DNA from: Bifidobacteriaceae bacterium
Lineage (GTDB): Bacteria; Actinomycetota; Actinomycetes; Actinomycetales; WQXJ01
Direction of reading: 5' to 3'
DNA length: 7,244 bases
NCBI GenBank assembly: GCA_031255075.1
Contig: JAIRTF010000050.1
Location: forward strand, 1-7,244
The translations under genes were made by a program, and so were the position numbers. Positions 1 through 6,070 of the stretch are shown here, in pieces. Within the stretch, counting starts at the first letter, position 1; every line of letters starts with the position of its first letter. The notes beneath the pieces are model-generated. The model was not told where the DNA came from. It saw only the letters and a program-made list of their open reading frames with translations, and did not search any database.

Positions 1-1223
1 TCGACCTGGACCGAATCCCCGGCCCTTGGCAACCGGCCAAGCCGCGCCATCACCAGGCCGCCCAAAGTTTCGTAAGCCGGATCCTCCGGCAAGTCGATCT
101 GCGAGAGTGCCGCCAACTCATCCGGGCGCATCTGCCCCGGCACCCGCCAAGACCCATCAGTCATGCGCCTGGAGGCCGGCCTGGTCGGGTCATTCTCATC
201 GCGGACGTCGCCCACTATCTCCTCAACGACATCCTCCAAGGTGATCACACCAGAGGTGCCGCCATATTCATCGACCACCACCGCCATCTGGGCGCCGGCA
301 TCGCGCAGCTGCACCAAAACCGGGCCCAACCGGGCGGTTTCTGGTACCTCAATGATCTCCGTCATCAACGCGGTCACCGCCACCTTGGGCCGGCGCTCGT
401 GGGGCACCGCCACAGCCTTGCGCAGAGCCACCAAACCGATGATGTTGTCCCGCGAACCGTCAATCACCGGCAAACGCGAATGGCCGGTCTCTCTGACCAG
501 GCGGATCACGTCATCGGCCGTGGCATCGCGGCCCACCACCGTGATCTGGGTGCGGTCCGTCATGGCGTCAACCGCGCGCAACTCGGTCAACGCCAAGGTG
601 CGGGTCAAACGGTCGGCCAGGTCTTCATCCAACATGCCCTCCGCCGCCGAGCGGCGCACCACCGAATCGAGTTCCTCGGCTGAACGGGCCGAATCCACCT
701 CATCTACAGGCGTGATCCGCATTAGCTTCAACAGCCCGGTCGAAGACGAATGGAGCAACCAAATGACCGGTCGCATGACCTTGGTGAAGCCCAACAAGAA
801 CGGCAAAGCCAGGCGCGAAACACCCAACGGTTCAGCCATGGCCAGGTTCTTGGGCACCAACTCGCCGAACAGCATTGAAAAGGCGTTTACGCAGATCACC
901 GCCAAAGCCGCCGCCAAAGCCGAACCAACCAGCGGCGCGGCCTGACCGGCGCCACCAACCAGACGGTCAAACAACCTGGTAGCGGCCGGCTGGGCGGTGT
1001 AACCCAGCAAAATAGTGGTCAGGGTGATACCCACCTGGGAGGCCGACAGATACAGCGAGGTAGAACCCAGAGCACGGCGCAGCGCACCGTAGCGCTCCGG
1101 GCGTTCGGCGGCATCGAGCACCGCTGAGTCAACTGCCACCAGGGAGAACTCCGCCGCCACGAAGACAGCCGTGCCCAGCGTGAGCACCACGCCGGCAGCA
1201 ACAAGCAGGAAGTCCATCAGCAT
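1..1223 (-). CDS. HlyC/CorC (CNNM-type) membrane protein with paired CBS domains, 3' end missing
   Basis: Reading the minus strand gives 407 codons without a stop, leaving the window at base 1. The order of parts is typical of the CNNM/CorC family, which is linked to Mg2+ or Co2+ homeostasis at the cytoplasmic membrane and was once called 'hemolysin'. Hydrophobic segments lie near residues 4-28, 56-76, 96-118 and 136-156. The family signature GELVPKNLA is at 120-128. A first CBS domain spans about 216-272 and a second about 284-342, with the hallmark VVVDEYGGTSGVITLEDVV at 316-333. The CorC_HlyC C-terminal domain starts near 358 and is cut off; family members are usually about 430-460 residues, so only a short tail is missing. 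The start is uncertain: ATG at 1223 fits the first membrane helix best, ATG at 1217 is two codons later, and an in-frame ATG at 1268 would add 15 polar residues. No strong Shine-Dalgarno precedes any of them. It is divergent from the two-component operon. The transported ion cannot be told from sequence. Confidence 0.93.
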   Translation of the reverse strand, partial: MLMDFLLVAAGVVLTLGTAVFVAAEFSLVAVDSAVLDAAERPERYGALRRALGSTSLYLSASQVGITLTTILLGYTAQPAATRLFDRLVGGAGQAAPLVGSALAAALAVICVNAFSMLFGELVPKNLAMAEPLGVSRLALPFLLGFTKVMRPVIWLLHSSSTGLLKLMRITPVDEVDSARSAEELDSVVRRSAAEGMLDEDLADRLTRTLALTELRAVDAMTDRTQITVVGRDATADDVIRLVRETGHSRLPVIDGSRDNIIGLVALRKAVAVPHERRPKVAVTALMTEIIEVPETARLGPVLVQLRDAGAQMAVVVDEYGGTSGVITLEDVVEEIVGDVRDENDPTRPASRRMTDGSWRVPGQMRPDELAALSQIDLPEDPAYETLGGLVMARLGRLPRAGDSVQV

Positions 1224-1230
1224 CAGCTCT

Positions 1231-1236
1231 ACGTTA
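1231..1236 (-). promoter_or_regulatory. Candidate -10 element for the HlyC/CorC gene
   Basis: On the minus strand TAACGT (pattern TANNNT) ends seven bases before the ATG at 1223. This spacing would place transcription initiation at or next to the start codon, giving a leaderless mRNA, which is common in Actinobacteria and would explain the absence of a Shine-Dalgarno. No convincing -35 is seen at 16-18 bases, so this is weak. Confidence 0.2.
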
Positions 1237-1395
1237 CGCGGAGTGAAGCGCCAACGTGCGAAGCACATCGGCTGGCGCAGCCCCGACGCCTGGCACGGGG
1301 CTGGCGGTGGTGCCTTTGGCGAGCGGGGAGTAGGGCGGCCGAGTGGGCAGCGGCACCGGGCAGGGGTCCAAGCGGCGAATTGCCGGGCTGCCAAC

Positions 1396-1435
1396 GGCGG
1401 CCTGGGCTGGCGCAGGGCGGCCTGGGCTGGCGCGG
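1396..1435. repeat. 20-bp tandem duplication in intergenic DNA
   Basis: Two adjacent 20-base units, 1396-1415 and 1416-1435, differ at one position only (unit position 19, A versus G). The unit reads GGCGGCCTGGGCTGGCGC followed by AG or GG. It lies about 200 bases upstream of the response regulator start. It could be a simple slippage duplication or a doubled protein-binding site; nothing in the sequence decides. Confidence 0.85.
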
Positions 1436-1600
1436 GGCAGCTTGGCTGAGCGGCCGATGGCGCCGCGCGGGCCGGCAGCGGCAGGCGATGCTCCCAGCGT
1501 GGTGATGTGTGGGCCGGCAGCGATGGGTGAGGCTGCTTGGGCGGCAGCCAGCGGGACGGGCGGGAAGTGGTTTCGTGGCGGGGAAGGTTAGGGCGAGAGT

Positions 1601-1629
1601 TTGAACGCCAGCGCGCCAAAGCGTGCAAA
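1601..1629 (+). promoter_or_regulatory. Candidate promoter of the two-component/nuclease/ABC operon
   Basis: TTGAAC (1601-1606, four of six matches to TTGACA) and TGCAAA (1624-1629, three of six matches to TATAAT) are separated by exactly 17 bases. Initiation would fall near 1636, only a few bases before the ATG at 1640. This near-leaderless arrangement agrees with the lack of a purine-rich ribosome binding site in front of that ATG. The -10 is poor, so another promoter further upstream is possible. Confidence 0.3.
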
Positions 1630-1639
1630 ACTGTAAAAC

Positions 1640-2338
1640 ATGACCGCACAGATGATCTTGGTAGTGGAAGACGAACCGACCATTGCGGGAGCAATAGCCA
1701 GGCGATTGTCCGCCGAGGGCTACCAGGTTCAGACCGTGGGCGACGGACTGGCAGCAGTCGAAGCGGCCTCTTCCCTCCAGCCAGACCTGCTGGTGTTGGA
1801 CGTGATGCTGCCGGGGATTGATGGTCTGGAAGTTTGCCGCCGGGTCCAAGCCGAACGACCGGTGCCGGTGCTGATGCTGACAGCTCGCGACGATGAAACC
1901 GACAAACTGGTTGGCCTGGGCGTGGGAGCCGATGACTATATGACCAAACCGTTCTCCATGCGCGAGCTACTAGCCCGTATCAAGGCGCTGCTCAGGCGGG
2001 TGGAACGGGCCAAGGTGCTGAGCAGCCCGAACAACGAAGAAGACCCGATTGTGGCCGGCGATCTGGTCATAGACCCCAACTCGCGGCGGGTTACTCGCGG
2101 CGGCCAGGAGATCCACCTCACTCCGACGGAGTTTGACCTGGTGGTGTTCCTGGCCAGCTCACCCAGAACCGTCCGGACCCGCGAAAAGCTGCTTGAACAC
2201 GTCTGGGATTGGGCAGATGCGTCTGGCACCCGGACTGTCGATTCCCACATCAAAGGCGTGCGGCGCAAGTTGGGGGCCGATCTGATCCGCACCGTTCACG
2301 GCGTAGGGTACGCGTTCGAGCCGGTGGAAGATGACTAA
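1640..2338 (+). CDS. OmpR/PhoB-family response regulator
   Basis: This 232-residue protein has the normal length and two-domain build of an OmpR/PhoB DNA-binding response regulator. The receiver domain covers about 5-118: acidic pocket E10, D11 and E12, phospho-acceptor D54 in LLVLDVMLPG, switch T81 in LMLTAR, and K103 in the conserved YMTKPFS. The winged-helix domain covers about 136-228, with LTPTEFDLVVFLA, the recognition-helix stretch TRTVDSHIKGVRRKLG and the wing TVHGVGYAF. Every expected catalytic residue is present, so it should accept phosphate from a kinase and bind direct repeats in promoters. The first gene of the operon, it shares eight bases (ATGACTAA) with the downstream kinase gene, which marks them as a cognate pair with translational coupling. 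No Shine-Dalgarno is visible before its ATG. Its target promoters are unknown; autoregulation through the 1224-1639 region is plausible. It resembles many actinobacterial PhoP/MtrA-like regulators, and I cannot name an orthologue. Confidence 0.96.
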   Translation: MTAQMILVVEDEPTIAGAIARRLSAEGYQVQTVGDGLAAVEAASSLQPDLLVLDVMLPGIDGLEVCRRVQAERPVPVLMLTARDDETDKLVGLGVGADDYMTKPFSMRELLARIKALLRRVERAKVLSSPNNEEDPIVAGDLVIDPNSRRVTRGGQEIHLTPTEFDLVVFLASSPRTVRTREKLLEHVWDWADASGTRTVDSHIKGVRRKLGADLIRTVHGVGYAFEPVEDD

Positions 2339-3422
2339 GACCAGCCTGCCGCGGCCACCAGTCAGCCGCCCGCTGGACTCGTTTGGTTCTATCAAACTGA
2401 AGATTGGCCTGCTGGTGACAGCTGCCATAGTGGCCGCCGTCGGCATGACCTGGGTTGGACTACGCAACGAGATGGGGCCAACTTTCACCCTCCCGCTGGC
2501 GGTGGCCGCCGGGTTGGTAATCACCCAGTTCTTGGCCCATGGCATGACCAGCCCCCTGCGGGAAATGATCGAAGCCGCCCGGGCCATGGCCAAGGGCGAC
2601 TATTCAACCAAAGTGTCCATCACTTCGCGCGATGAAGTGGGTGAACTGGCCCGCGCCTTCACTTTGATGGCCAAAGACCTGGCCGAAGCTGACGCCTTGC
2701 GCCGCGAAATGATCGCCAACGTGTCACACGAATTGCGGACACCGGTGGCCGCATTGCAGGCCGAGCTTGAAAACATGGTGGACGGCGTGACCGAACCAGA
2801 CGCCGAAACCTTGGAAATCCTGCTGACCCAAACCAAACGGCTGTCGCGGCTGGTGATCGACATGCTTGACCTGTCCCGGCTGGACGCAGACGTAGTTGAA
2901 CTGCACCTGACCGAAAACTCGGTCAGCGACTTCCTGGATGATGCGGTGGCGGCCGCCCGGCTGGTGGCTTCATCGACCGGCAAGCGGGTCGCCTTCGCGG
3001 TGGACGTGACCCCGCCAACGCTGAAGATGACTGCGGATACCGAACGGCTCCACCAGGTGGCCGCCAACCTGCTGTCCAACGCGATCCGCCACTCGCCACA
3101 AGATAGCGTCATCACCATTCGGGCCACCGCGCTGAGCAAATGGGTTCAACTCGACTTCCACAATCAAGGACCGCCCATACCGGCGGATGAACGGGAACTG
3201 ATCTTTGAACGCTTCCAAAGGGGCAAGACCGGCGCCCGCACCAGCCGGACATCCTCAGGTGGCACCGGCCTGGGGTTGGCCATTGCCCGGTGGGCCGTTC
3301 TGCTGCATTCCGGCTCTTTGACGGTGGCCGAATCAGACTCCGGGGCTGTCTTCAGAGTCCGGCTGCCGAAGGCGCCCCGCCGGGCTGCCGAAAGCGGCGG
3401 CCAGGTGGCCAGCCAAACGTGA
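2331..3422 (+). CDS. HAMP-domain sensor histidine kinase with minimal extracytoplasmic loop
   Basis: The 363-residue protein is the partner kinase of the upstream regulator. Two predicted membrane helices, about 24-42 and 53-70, are joined by only about ten residues (around 43-52), so there is no real periplasmic sensor domain. A HAMP linker follows (about 71-123, with GDYSTKV and DEVGELARAF). The dimerisation H-box is IANVSHELRTPVAALQ, with phospho-acceptor H133 followed by E134. The ATP-binding domain shows the N-box LHQVAANLLSNAIRHSP (N246, N250), a G1 box of the form HNQGPPIP (Asn278 where many kinases have Asp, a known variant), the F-box IFERFQRG and the G2 box GGTGLGLAIAR at 310-320. 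All essentials for autophosphorylation are there. The start ATG lies inside the regulator gene and overlaps its stop by eight bases. Its own stop overlaps the next gene's GTG by four bases. The small loop suggests that it senses within or at the membrane, or through a partner such as the downstream ABC transporter; this is inference. Confidence 0.95.
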   Translation: MTKTSLPRPPVSRPLDSFGSIKLKIGLLVTAAIVAAVGMTWVGLRNEMGPTFTLPLAVAAGLVITQFLAHGMTSPLREMIEAARAMAKGDYSTKVSITSRDEVGELARAFTLMAKDLAEADALRREMIANVSHELRTPVAALQAELENMVDGVTEPDAETLEILLTQTKRLSRLVIDMLDLSRLDADVVELHLTENSVSDFLDDAVAAARLVASSTGKRVAFAVDVTPPTLKMTADTERLHQVAANLLSNAIRHSPQDSVITIRATALSKWVQLDFHNQGPPIPADERELIFERFQRGKTGARTSRTSSGGTGLGLAIARWAVLLHSGSLTVAESDSGAVFRVRLPKAPRRAAESGGQVASQT

Positions 3423-4267
3423 AGAAACTACCCCGCAACCAAGGGTTCGCCGCCTTGGCCATCAGTTTGGTGGCCCTGGTCGCCTGGGTGGTCACAGCCT
3501 GGCTGCCCGATGCCGCCGGGCCGGGTACCGGAAACGCTGGCGGTCAGCCCGGCGCGGGTGGCATTGGGCGGGATGCCGATGGCACTGAACCTGGCTCTGC
3601 CTCTGCCTCTGCCTCTGGCCCCGACAGCACCGGCACTGGGGGGACTGAGCCCGGTGCGGGTGGCGGTGGCGCGGCATCGGCCACCGGGGAAGAGCCCACA
3701 CGGGAACAGCTGACGGACGCTTTGGCTGCCTTGGACCGCCTGCCCTCCCCTGATTCGGCCGGCGCGGCGCCTCCCTACGAGCGGGAAGCTTTCCTGCCCG
3801 GAGGCTGGGCCGATCTGGACCACAACGGCTGCTACACCCGCAACGAAATCCTTGCCCGCGACTTGGCGAACGTCACCTACACCGCCAGCGGCCCCGGTTG
3901 CGTGGTTGCCACTGGGAGGCTTACCTGCCCTTATACCGGCAAAGTGGTGGAATTCGACCGGGCTGTTTCAACCCAGAGCGTCCAGATTGACCATCTCATC
4001 GCTCTGGCAGAAGCCTGGCGGGCCGGCGCCTGGGCCTGGACCAAAGCCGAACGCGTCGCCTTCGCCAACGACCCGGCCGAACTGCTGGCCGTCAGCGCCT
4101 CCGCCAATGCCTCCAAAGGCGCCTCCGGCCCGGCCGATTGGATGCCCGCCACCGGCAGCTGCGGCTATGCGACTGCTTACGCCGACCTGGCGGACCGCTA
4201 CGAACTGGCCATCCCCGAGGTGGATCGAGTGGCGTTGCGGGCCACGCTTGACAGCTGCTTGGGCTGA
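3419..4267 (+). CDS. Membrane-anchored or secreted HNH-type (DUF1524/GmrSD_C-like) nuclease domain protein
   Basis: I place the start at GTG 3419, whose last three bases belong to the kinase TGA (GTGA overlap). AGGTGG at 3403-3408 is a suitable ribosome binding site ten bases upstream; an open frame extends to 3290 but would overlap the kinase by far more. The product is 282 residues. A hydrophobic segment at about 9-28 is a signal peptide or anchor. Residues 33-92 are a Gly/Ala/Ser/Pro-rich linker with an SASASAS run. From about 120 the sequence follows actinobacterial secreted HNH proteins: NGCYTRNEILARDL at 136-149, PYTGKVVEF at 171-179, IDHLIALAEAWRAGAW at 190-205 (D191, H192), FANDPAELLAV at 215-225, and SANASKG at 228-234 (N230, K233). 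Cysteines at 138, 161, 170, 248 and 280 suit an extracellular fold; C170 sits where I recall Asp in relatives. Its likely role is cleaving nucleic acid outside the membrane. Glu221 occupies a position that is Asn in some relatives, so activity is not certain. Confidence 0.85.
   Translation: MKKLPRNQGFAALAISLVALVAWVVTAWLPDAAGPGTGNAGGQPGAGGIGRDADGTEPGSASASASGPDSTGTGGTEPGAGGGGAASATGEEPTREQLTDALAALDRLPSPDSAGAAPPYEREAFLPGGWADLDHNGCYTRNEILARDLANVTYTASGPGCVVATGRLTCPYTGKVVEFDRAVSTQSVQIDHLIALAEAWRAGAWAWTKAERVAFANDPAELLAVSASANASKGASGPADWMPATGSCGYATAYADLADRYELAIPEVDRVALRATLDSCLG
3595..3617 (+). repeat. Hexanucleotide microsatellite in the nuclease linker
   Basis: CTCTGC is repeated 3.8 times without a mismatch and encodes the Ser-Ala run at about residues 60-66 of the nuclease-domain protein. 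Because the unit is six bases, gain or loss of copies keeps the reading frame and only changes the length of the spacer between the membrane segment and the nuclease domain. Confidence 0.9.
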
Positions 4268-4274
4268 GATCGGG

Positions 4275-4311
4275 GAGCCTGCGGGCCGCGTGGCCTGCCT
4301 GATATAGGCTC
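4275..4311 (+). promoter_or_regulatory. Intergenic hairpin between the nuclease and ABC ATPase genes
   Basis: In the only real gap of the operon, GCGGGCC (4281-4287) can pair with GGCCTGC (4292-4298) around a four-base loop with one G-U pair. Flanking GAGCCT (4275-4280) pairs perfectly with AGGCTC (4306-4311), leaving a seven-base bulge. No T-run follows, so it is not a standard intrinsic terminator. It ends five bases before the ATPase GTG and could cover the ribosome entry site, act as an mRNA-processing element, or attenuate transcription; it may also be chance in GC-rich DNA. Confidence 0.45.
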
Positions 4312-4316
4312 AAAGA

Positions 4317-5207
4317 GTGATCCAGATTGAGCACCTGACCAAACGGTTCGGTTCGCTGACGGCGGTAGATGACCTCAGCTTCACAGTCGCAGACGGACGC
4401 ATCACCGGATTCCTGGGGCCGAACGGCTCAGGCAAGACCACCACGCTGCGCGCCTCACTGGGACTGATCAAGGCGAATGAAGGCCGGGTCACCTTTGACG
4501 GTGTCCCCTACAAGGCAATTGCCAAACCGCTACGCACCATTGGCGCGGCACTGGAGGCATCCTCTTTCCACCCGGGCCGAACAGCGCTGGACCACTTGCG
4601 GGTGCTCGGTACGGAGGCTGGAGTGAGCACCGCCCGCTGCCGCGAGGTGCTGGAGTTGGTTGGCTTGGCGGCTCAAGGCAACCGCCGAGTGGGCGGCTTC
4701 TCAATGGGAATGCGGGCCCGGTTGGCCCTGGCGGCGGCACTGTTGGGAGACCCAGGGATCCTGCTGCTGGACGAACCAACCAACGGCCTGGACCCGGAGG
4801 GCATCTCCTGGATGCGGTCACTGCTGCGAGCCTTGGCGGCCCAGGGACGGACCATTTTGGTTTCCTCACACTTGCTGGCGGAAGTCGAACAGACCGCCGA
4901 TGACGTTGTCATCATCGCCCGCGGCAAACTGCTACGAGCCGCGCCGCTGTCGGAACTGCAACGCTCCACCGGGGCAACCACCATAGTGGACGCCCTTGAC
5001 GGGGCCGGGCTGGCCAAGTTAATCAGCACCAAAGGCTGGGATGCGGTACAGATTTCGCCCAGCGCCTGGCGGGTGACCGGCCCCACCGCGGCGCAGATCG
5101 GCCAAACAGCTATGGAGGCACGCCTGGTCCTGACGCAGTTAGCCAGCCAACAGGCAGGCCTGGAACAAGTCTTCTTCGAGTTGACCGAAGGAGGTGGCCT
5201 GGCATGA
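4317..5207 (+). CDS. ABC transporter ATP-binding protein (CcmA/NatA/DrrA-like exporter type)
   Basis: The 296-residue protein is a complete nucleotide-binding subunit. Walker A is GPNGSGKTT (34-42). The Q-loop region reads IGAALEASSFHPGRTALDHL, with Glu80 instead of Gln, as is common in this NatA-like group. The signature is FSMGMRARLALA (128-139), Walker B is ILLLDEP (148-154), the D-loop GLDP (157-160) and the switch His185 in SSHLL. Residues from about 215 form the extra C-terminal region often found in ABC-2 drug or peptide exporter ATPases. It should hydrolyse ATP on the cytoplasmic face and drive the permease encoded next, whose ATG overlaps this stop codon by four bases. The start is GTG 4317, which gives the family-typical MIQIEHLTKRFG N-terminus; the ribosome binding site before it is poor and an upstream hairpin ends five bases away. 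The substrate is not predictable: antibiotics, peptides or lipids are all carried by relatives. Confidence 0.95.
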   Translation: MIQIEHLTKRFGSLTAVDDLSFTVADGRITGFLGPNGSGKTTTLRASLGLIKANEGRVTFDGVPYKAIAKPLRTIGAALEASSFHPGRTALDHLRVLGTEAGVSTARCREVLELVGLAAQGNRRVGGFSMGMRARLALAAALLGDPGILLLDEPTNGLDPEGISWMRSLLRALAAQGRTILVSSHLLAEVEQTADDVVIIARGKLLRAAPLSELQRSTGATTIVDALDGAGLAKLISTKGWDAVQISPSAWRVTGPTAAQIGQTAMEARLVLTQLASQQAGLEQVFFELTEGGGLA

Positions 5208-6070
5208 GCAGAGCAATCCTGGCCGAGTTCCGCAAGCTGTTCTCCACCCGCCTGTGGTGGGTGTTGGCGCTGTGCGCGGCCGGCTATTTGGCGTTGATTG
5301 CCCTCGGCATGGGTGCCGTGGTGGCCTACGGCGATGCTGCCTCTGAGGCGCTTGATAGTGGCATGGGCATGGGCATGCCACTGCCGAGTGGGGCGGACGC
5401 CGCCCGCATGGTCTACTCCATGGCGGGCACCGTGGCATATGTCTTCCCGCTGATGGCGGGCGCCATGTCAGTCACTCAGGAGTACCGGCACAAGACCATT
5501 ACCGCAACCTTCCTGGCCGAACCCCGGCGGCCGGTGGTGCTATCCGCGAAGCTGATCGCTTCGGTGCCAATGGGCATGGCCTACGGCCTGATCTGCTTGG
5601 CCGCCACAGTGTTGCCGGCGGCCTTAATTCTGGGGCTTGCCCACATGGATACAGGTCTTGGTGAAGCCAAGACCTGGATCTTCCTGGCCCGGGCCTTGCT
5701 TGACTTCTCCTTGTGGGCTGTGGTTGGTGTGGGCCTGGGCGTCTTGGTGCGCAACCAGGTAGCGGCCATTGTGGTGGCGCTGGTGATCACCCAATTCTTG
5801 GAGCCAACGCTCAGGATGCTGCCGTCGATGTCGTCTTCGCTGGATGCCCGCTGGACCACGTTCCTGCCAGGTGCTGCCGGGGACGCCATCCAGGGACAGA
5901 GCTTCTACGACCTGATGCAGGAAATGGACCTGATGCAGGAAATGATGGAGGAGCTTACGAACGCTCCGCCGCCGCTGCCCTTCGGCTGGGCGGTGCTGGT
6001 GCTAATCGGTTGGGGAGCACTGTTCGCCGGGATTGGCTATTTCACGAACTTCCGTCGAGACGTTTCCTAG
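5204..6070 (+). CDS. ABC-2 type transporter permease
   Basis: The 288-residue membrane protein is the partner of the overlapping ATPase gene (ATGA junction). A strong ribosome binding site GGAGGT at 5190-5195 sits eight bases before its ATG. The N-terminus SRAILAEFRKLFSTRLWWVL is typical of ABC-2 permeases: a cytoplasmic amphipathic stretch followed by the first helix. About six hydrophobic segments lie near 17-42, 69-90, 113-146, 157-182, 185-203 and 258-281, with QEYRHKTITATFLAEPRR (92-109) as the conserved cytoplasmic loop after helix 2. Two unusual methionine-rich features lie in predicted extracytoplasmic loops: GMGMGM at 53-58 and the exact duplication DLMQEM-DLMQEM at 236-247, both encoded by DNA tandem repeats. 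The final codons GTT TCC TAG are the first part of the 16-bp repeat array that follows. With its ATPase it should form an exporter of unknown substrate. Confidence 0.93.
   Translation: MSRAILAEFRKLFSTRLWWVLALCAAGYLALIALGMGAVVAYGDAASEALDSGMGMGMPLPSGADAARMVYSMAGTVAYVFPLMAGAMSVTQEYRHKTITATFLAEPRRPVVLSAKLIASVPMGMAYGLICLAATVLPAALILGLAHMDTGLGEAKTWIFLARALLDFSLWAVVGVGLGVLVRNQVAAIVVALVITQFLEPTLRMLPSMSSSLDARWTTFLPGAAGDAIQGQSFYDLMQEMDLMQEMMEELTNAPPPLPFGWAVLVLIGWGALFAGIGYFTNFRRDVS
5360..5377 (+). repeat. Three tandem GGCATG hexamers within the permease gene
   Basis: GGCATG is repeated three times exactly and encodes GMGMGM at residues 53-58, in the loop between the first and second predicted membrane segments. 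The array is in frame, so copy-number change would only lengthen or shorten the methionine-rich loop. Confidence 0.9.
5909..5944 (+). repeat. Perfect 18-bp in-frame tandem duplication within the permease gene
   Basis: Two identical 18-base units (5909-5926 and 5927-5944, GACCTGATGCAGGAAATG) encode DLMQEM twice at residues 236-247, in the last large loop before the final membrane segment. Full nucleotide identity, including third codon positions, points to a recent duplication. Confidence 0.95.

Larger units (their letters stand above)
1224..1639. other. Divergent intergenic region, no gene seen
   Basis: These 416 bases separate the HlyC/CorC gene from the response regulator gene and must carry the control signals for both. 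The stretch is extremely G-rich on the plus strand and has several open frames, but these give low-complexity Gly/Ala/Arg peptides without a recognisable domain or ribosome binding site. It contains a 20-bp tandem duplication at 1396-1435. A 12-base direct repeat, GGGCCGGCAGCG, occurs at 1469-1480 and 1511-1522. I see no tRNA, riboswitch or terminator. Confidence 0.7.

Noticed and set aside
163..945. 260-codon plus-strand open frame opposite the HlyC/CorC gene
   Set aside because: The minus strand encodes a clear two-CBS CNNM/CorC protein through the same DNA; the plus-strand product is a Ser/Thr/Arg-rich shadow typical of antisense frames in GC-rich genes.
1343..1591. Possible small plus-strand gene of 82 codons upstream of the regulator
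   Set aside because: It is a GTG start without a ribosome binding site and gives a low-complexity Gly/Ala product; it is explained by G-rich intergenic DNA.
1229..1849. 206-codon minus-strand open frame across the divergent region and the regulator gene
   Set aside because: It overlaps the well-supported response regulator, is rich in Pro/His/Arg/Cys and shows no domain. It is a shadow frame.
3160..3175. Loss of kinase activity from Asn instead of Asp in the G1 box
   Set aside because: The NxGPPIP form of the G1 box is a recurring variant in HAMP kinases, and H-, N-, F- and G2-boxes are intact.
3290..3421. Longer N-terminus for the nuclease-domain protein starting at 3290
   Set aside because: It would overlap the kinase catalytic domain by over 130 bases and add an Arg-rich stretch before the membrane segment. 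GTG 3419 has a ribosome binding site and the usual 4-base overlap.
4248..4276. TTGACA at 4248-4253 as an internal promoter for the ABC genes
   Set aside because: The hexamer is a perfect -35, but no -10 is found 16-18 bases downstream and it lies within conserved nuclease codons.
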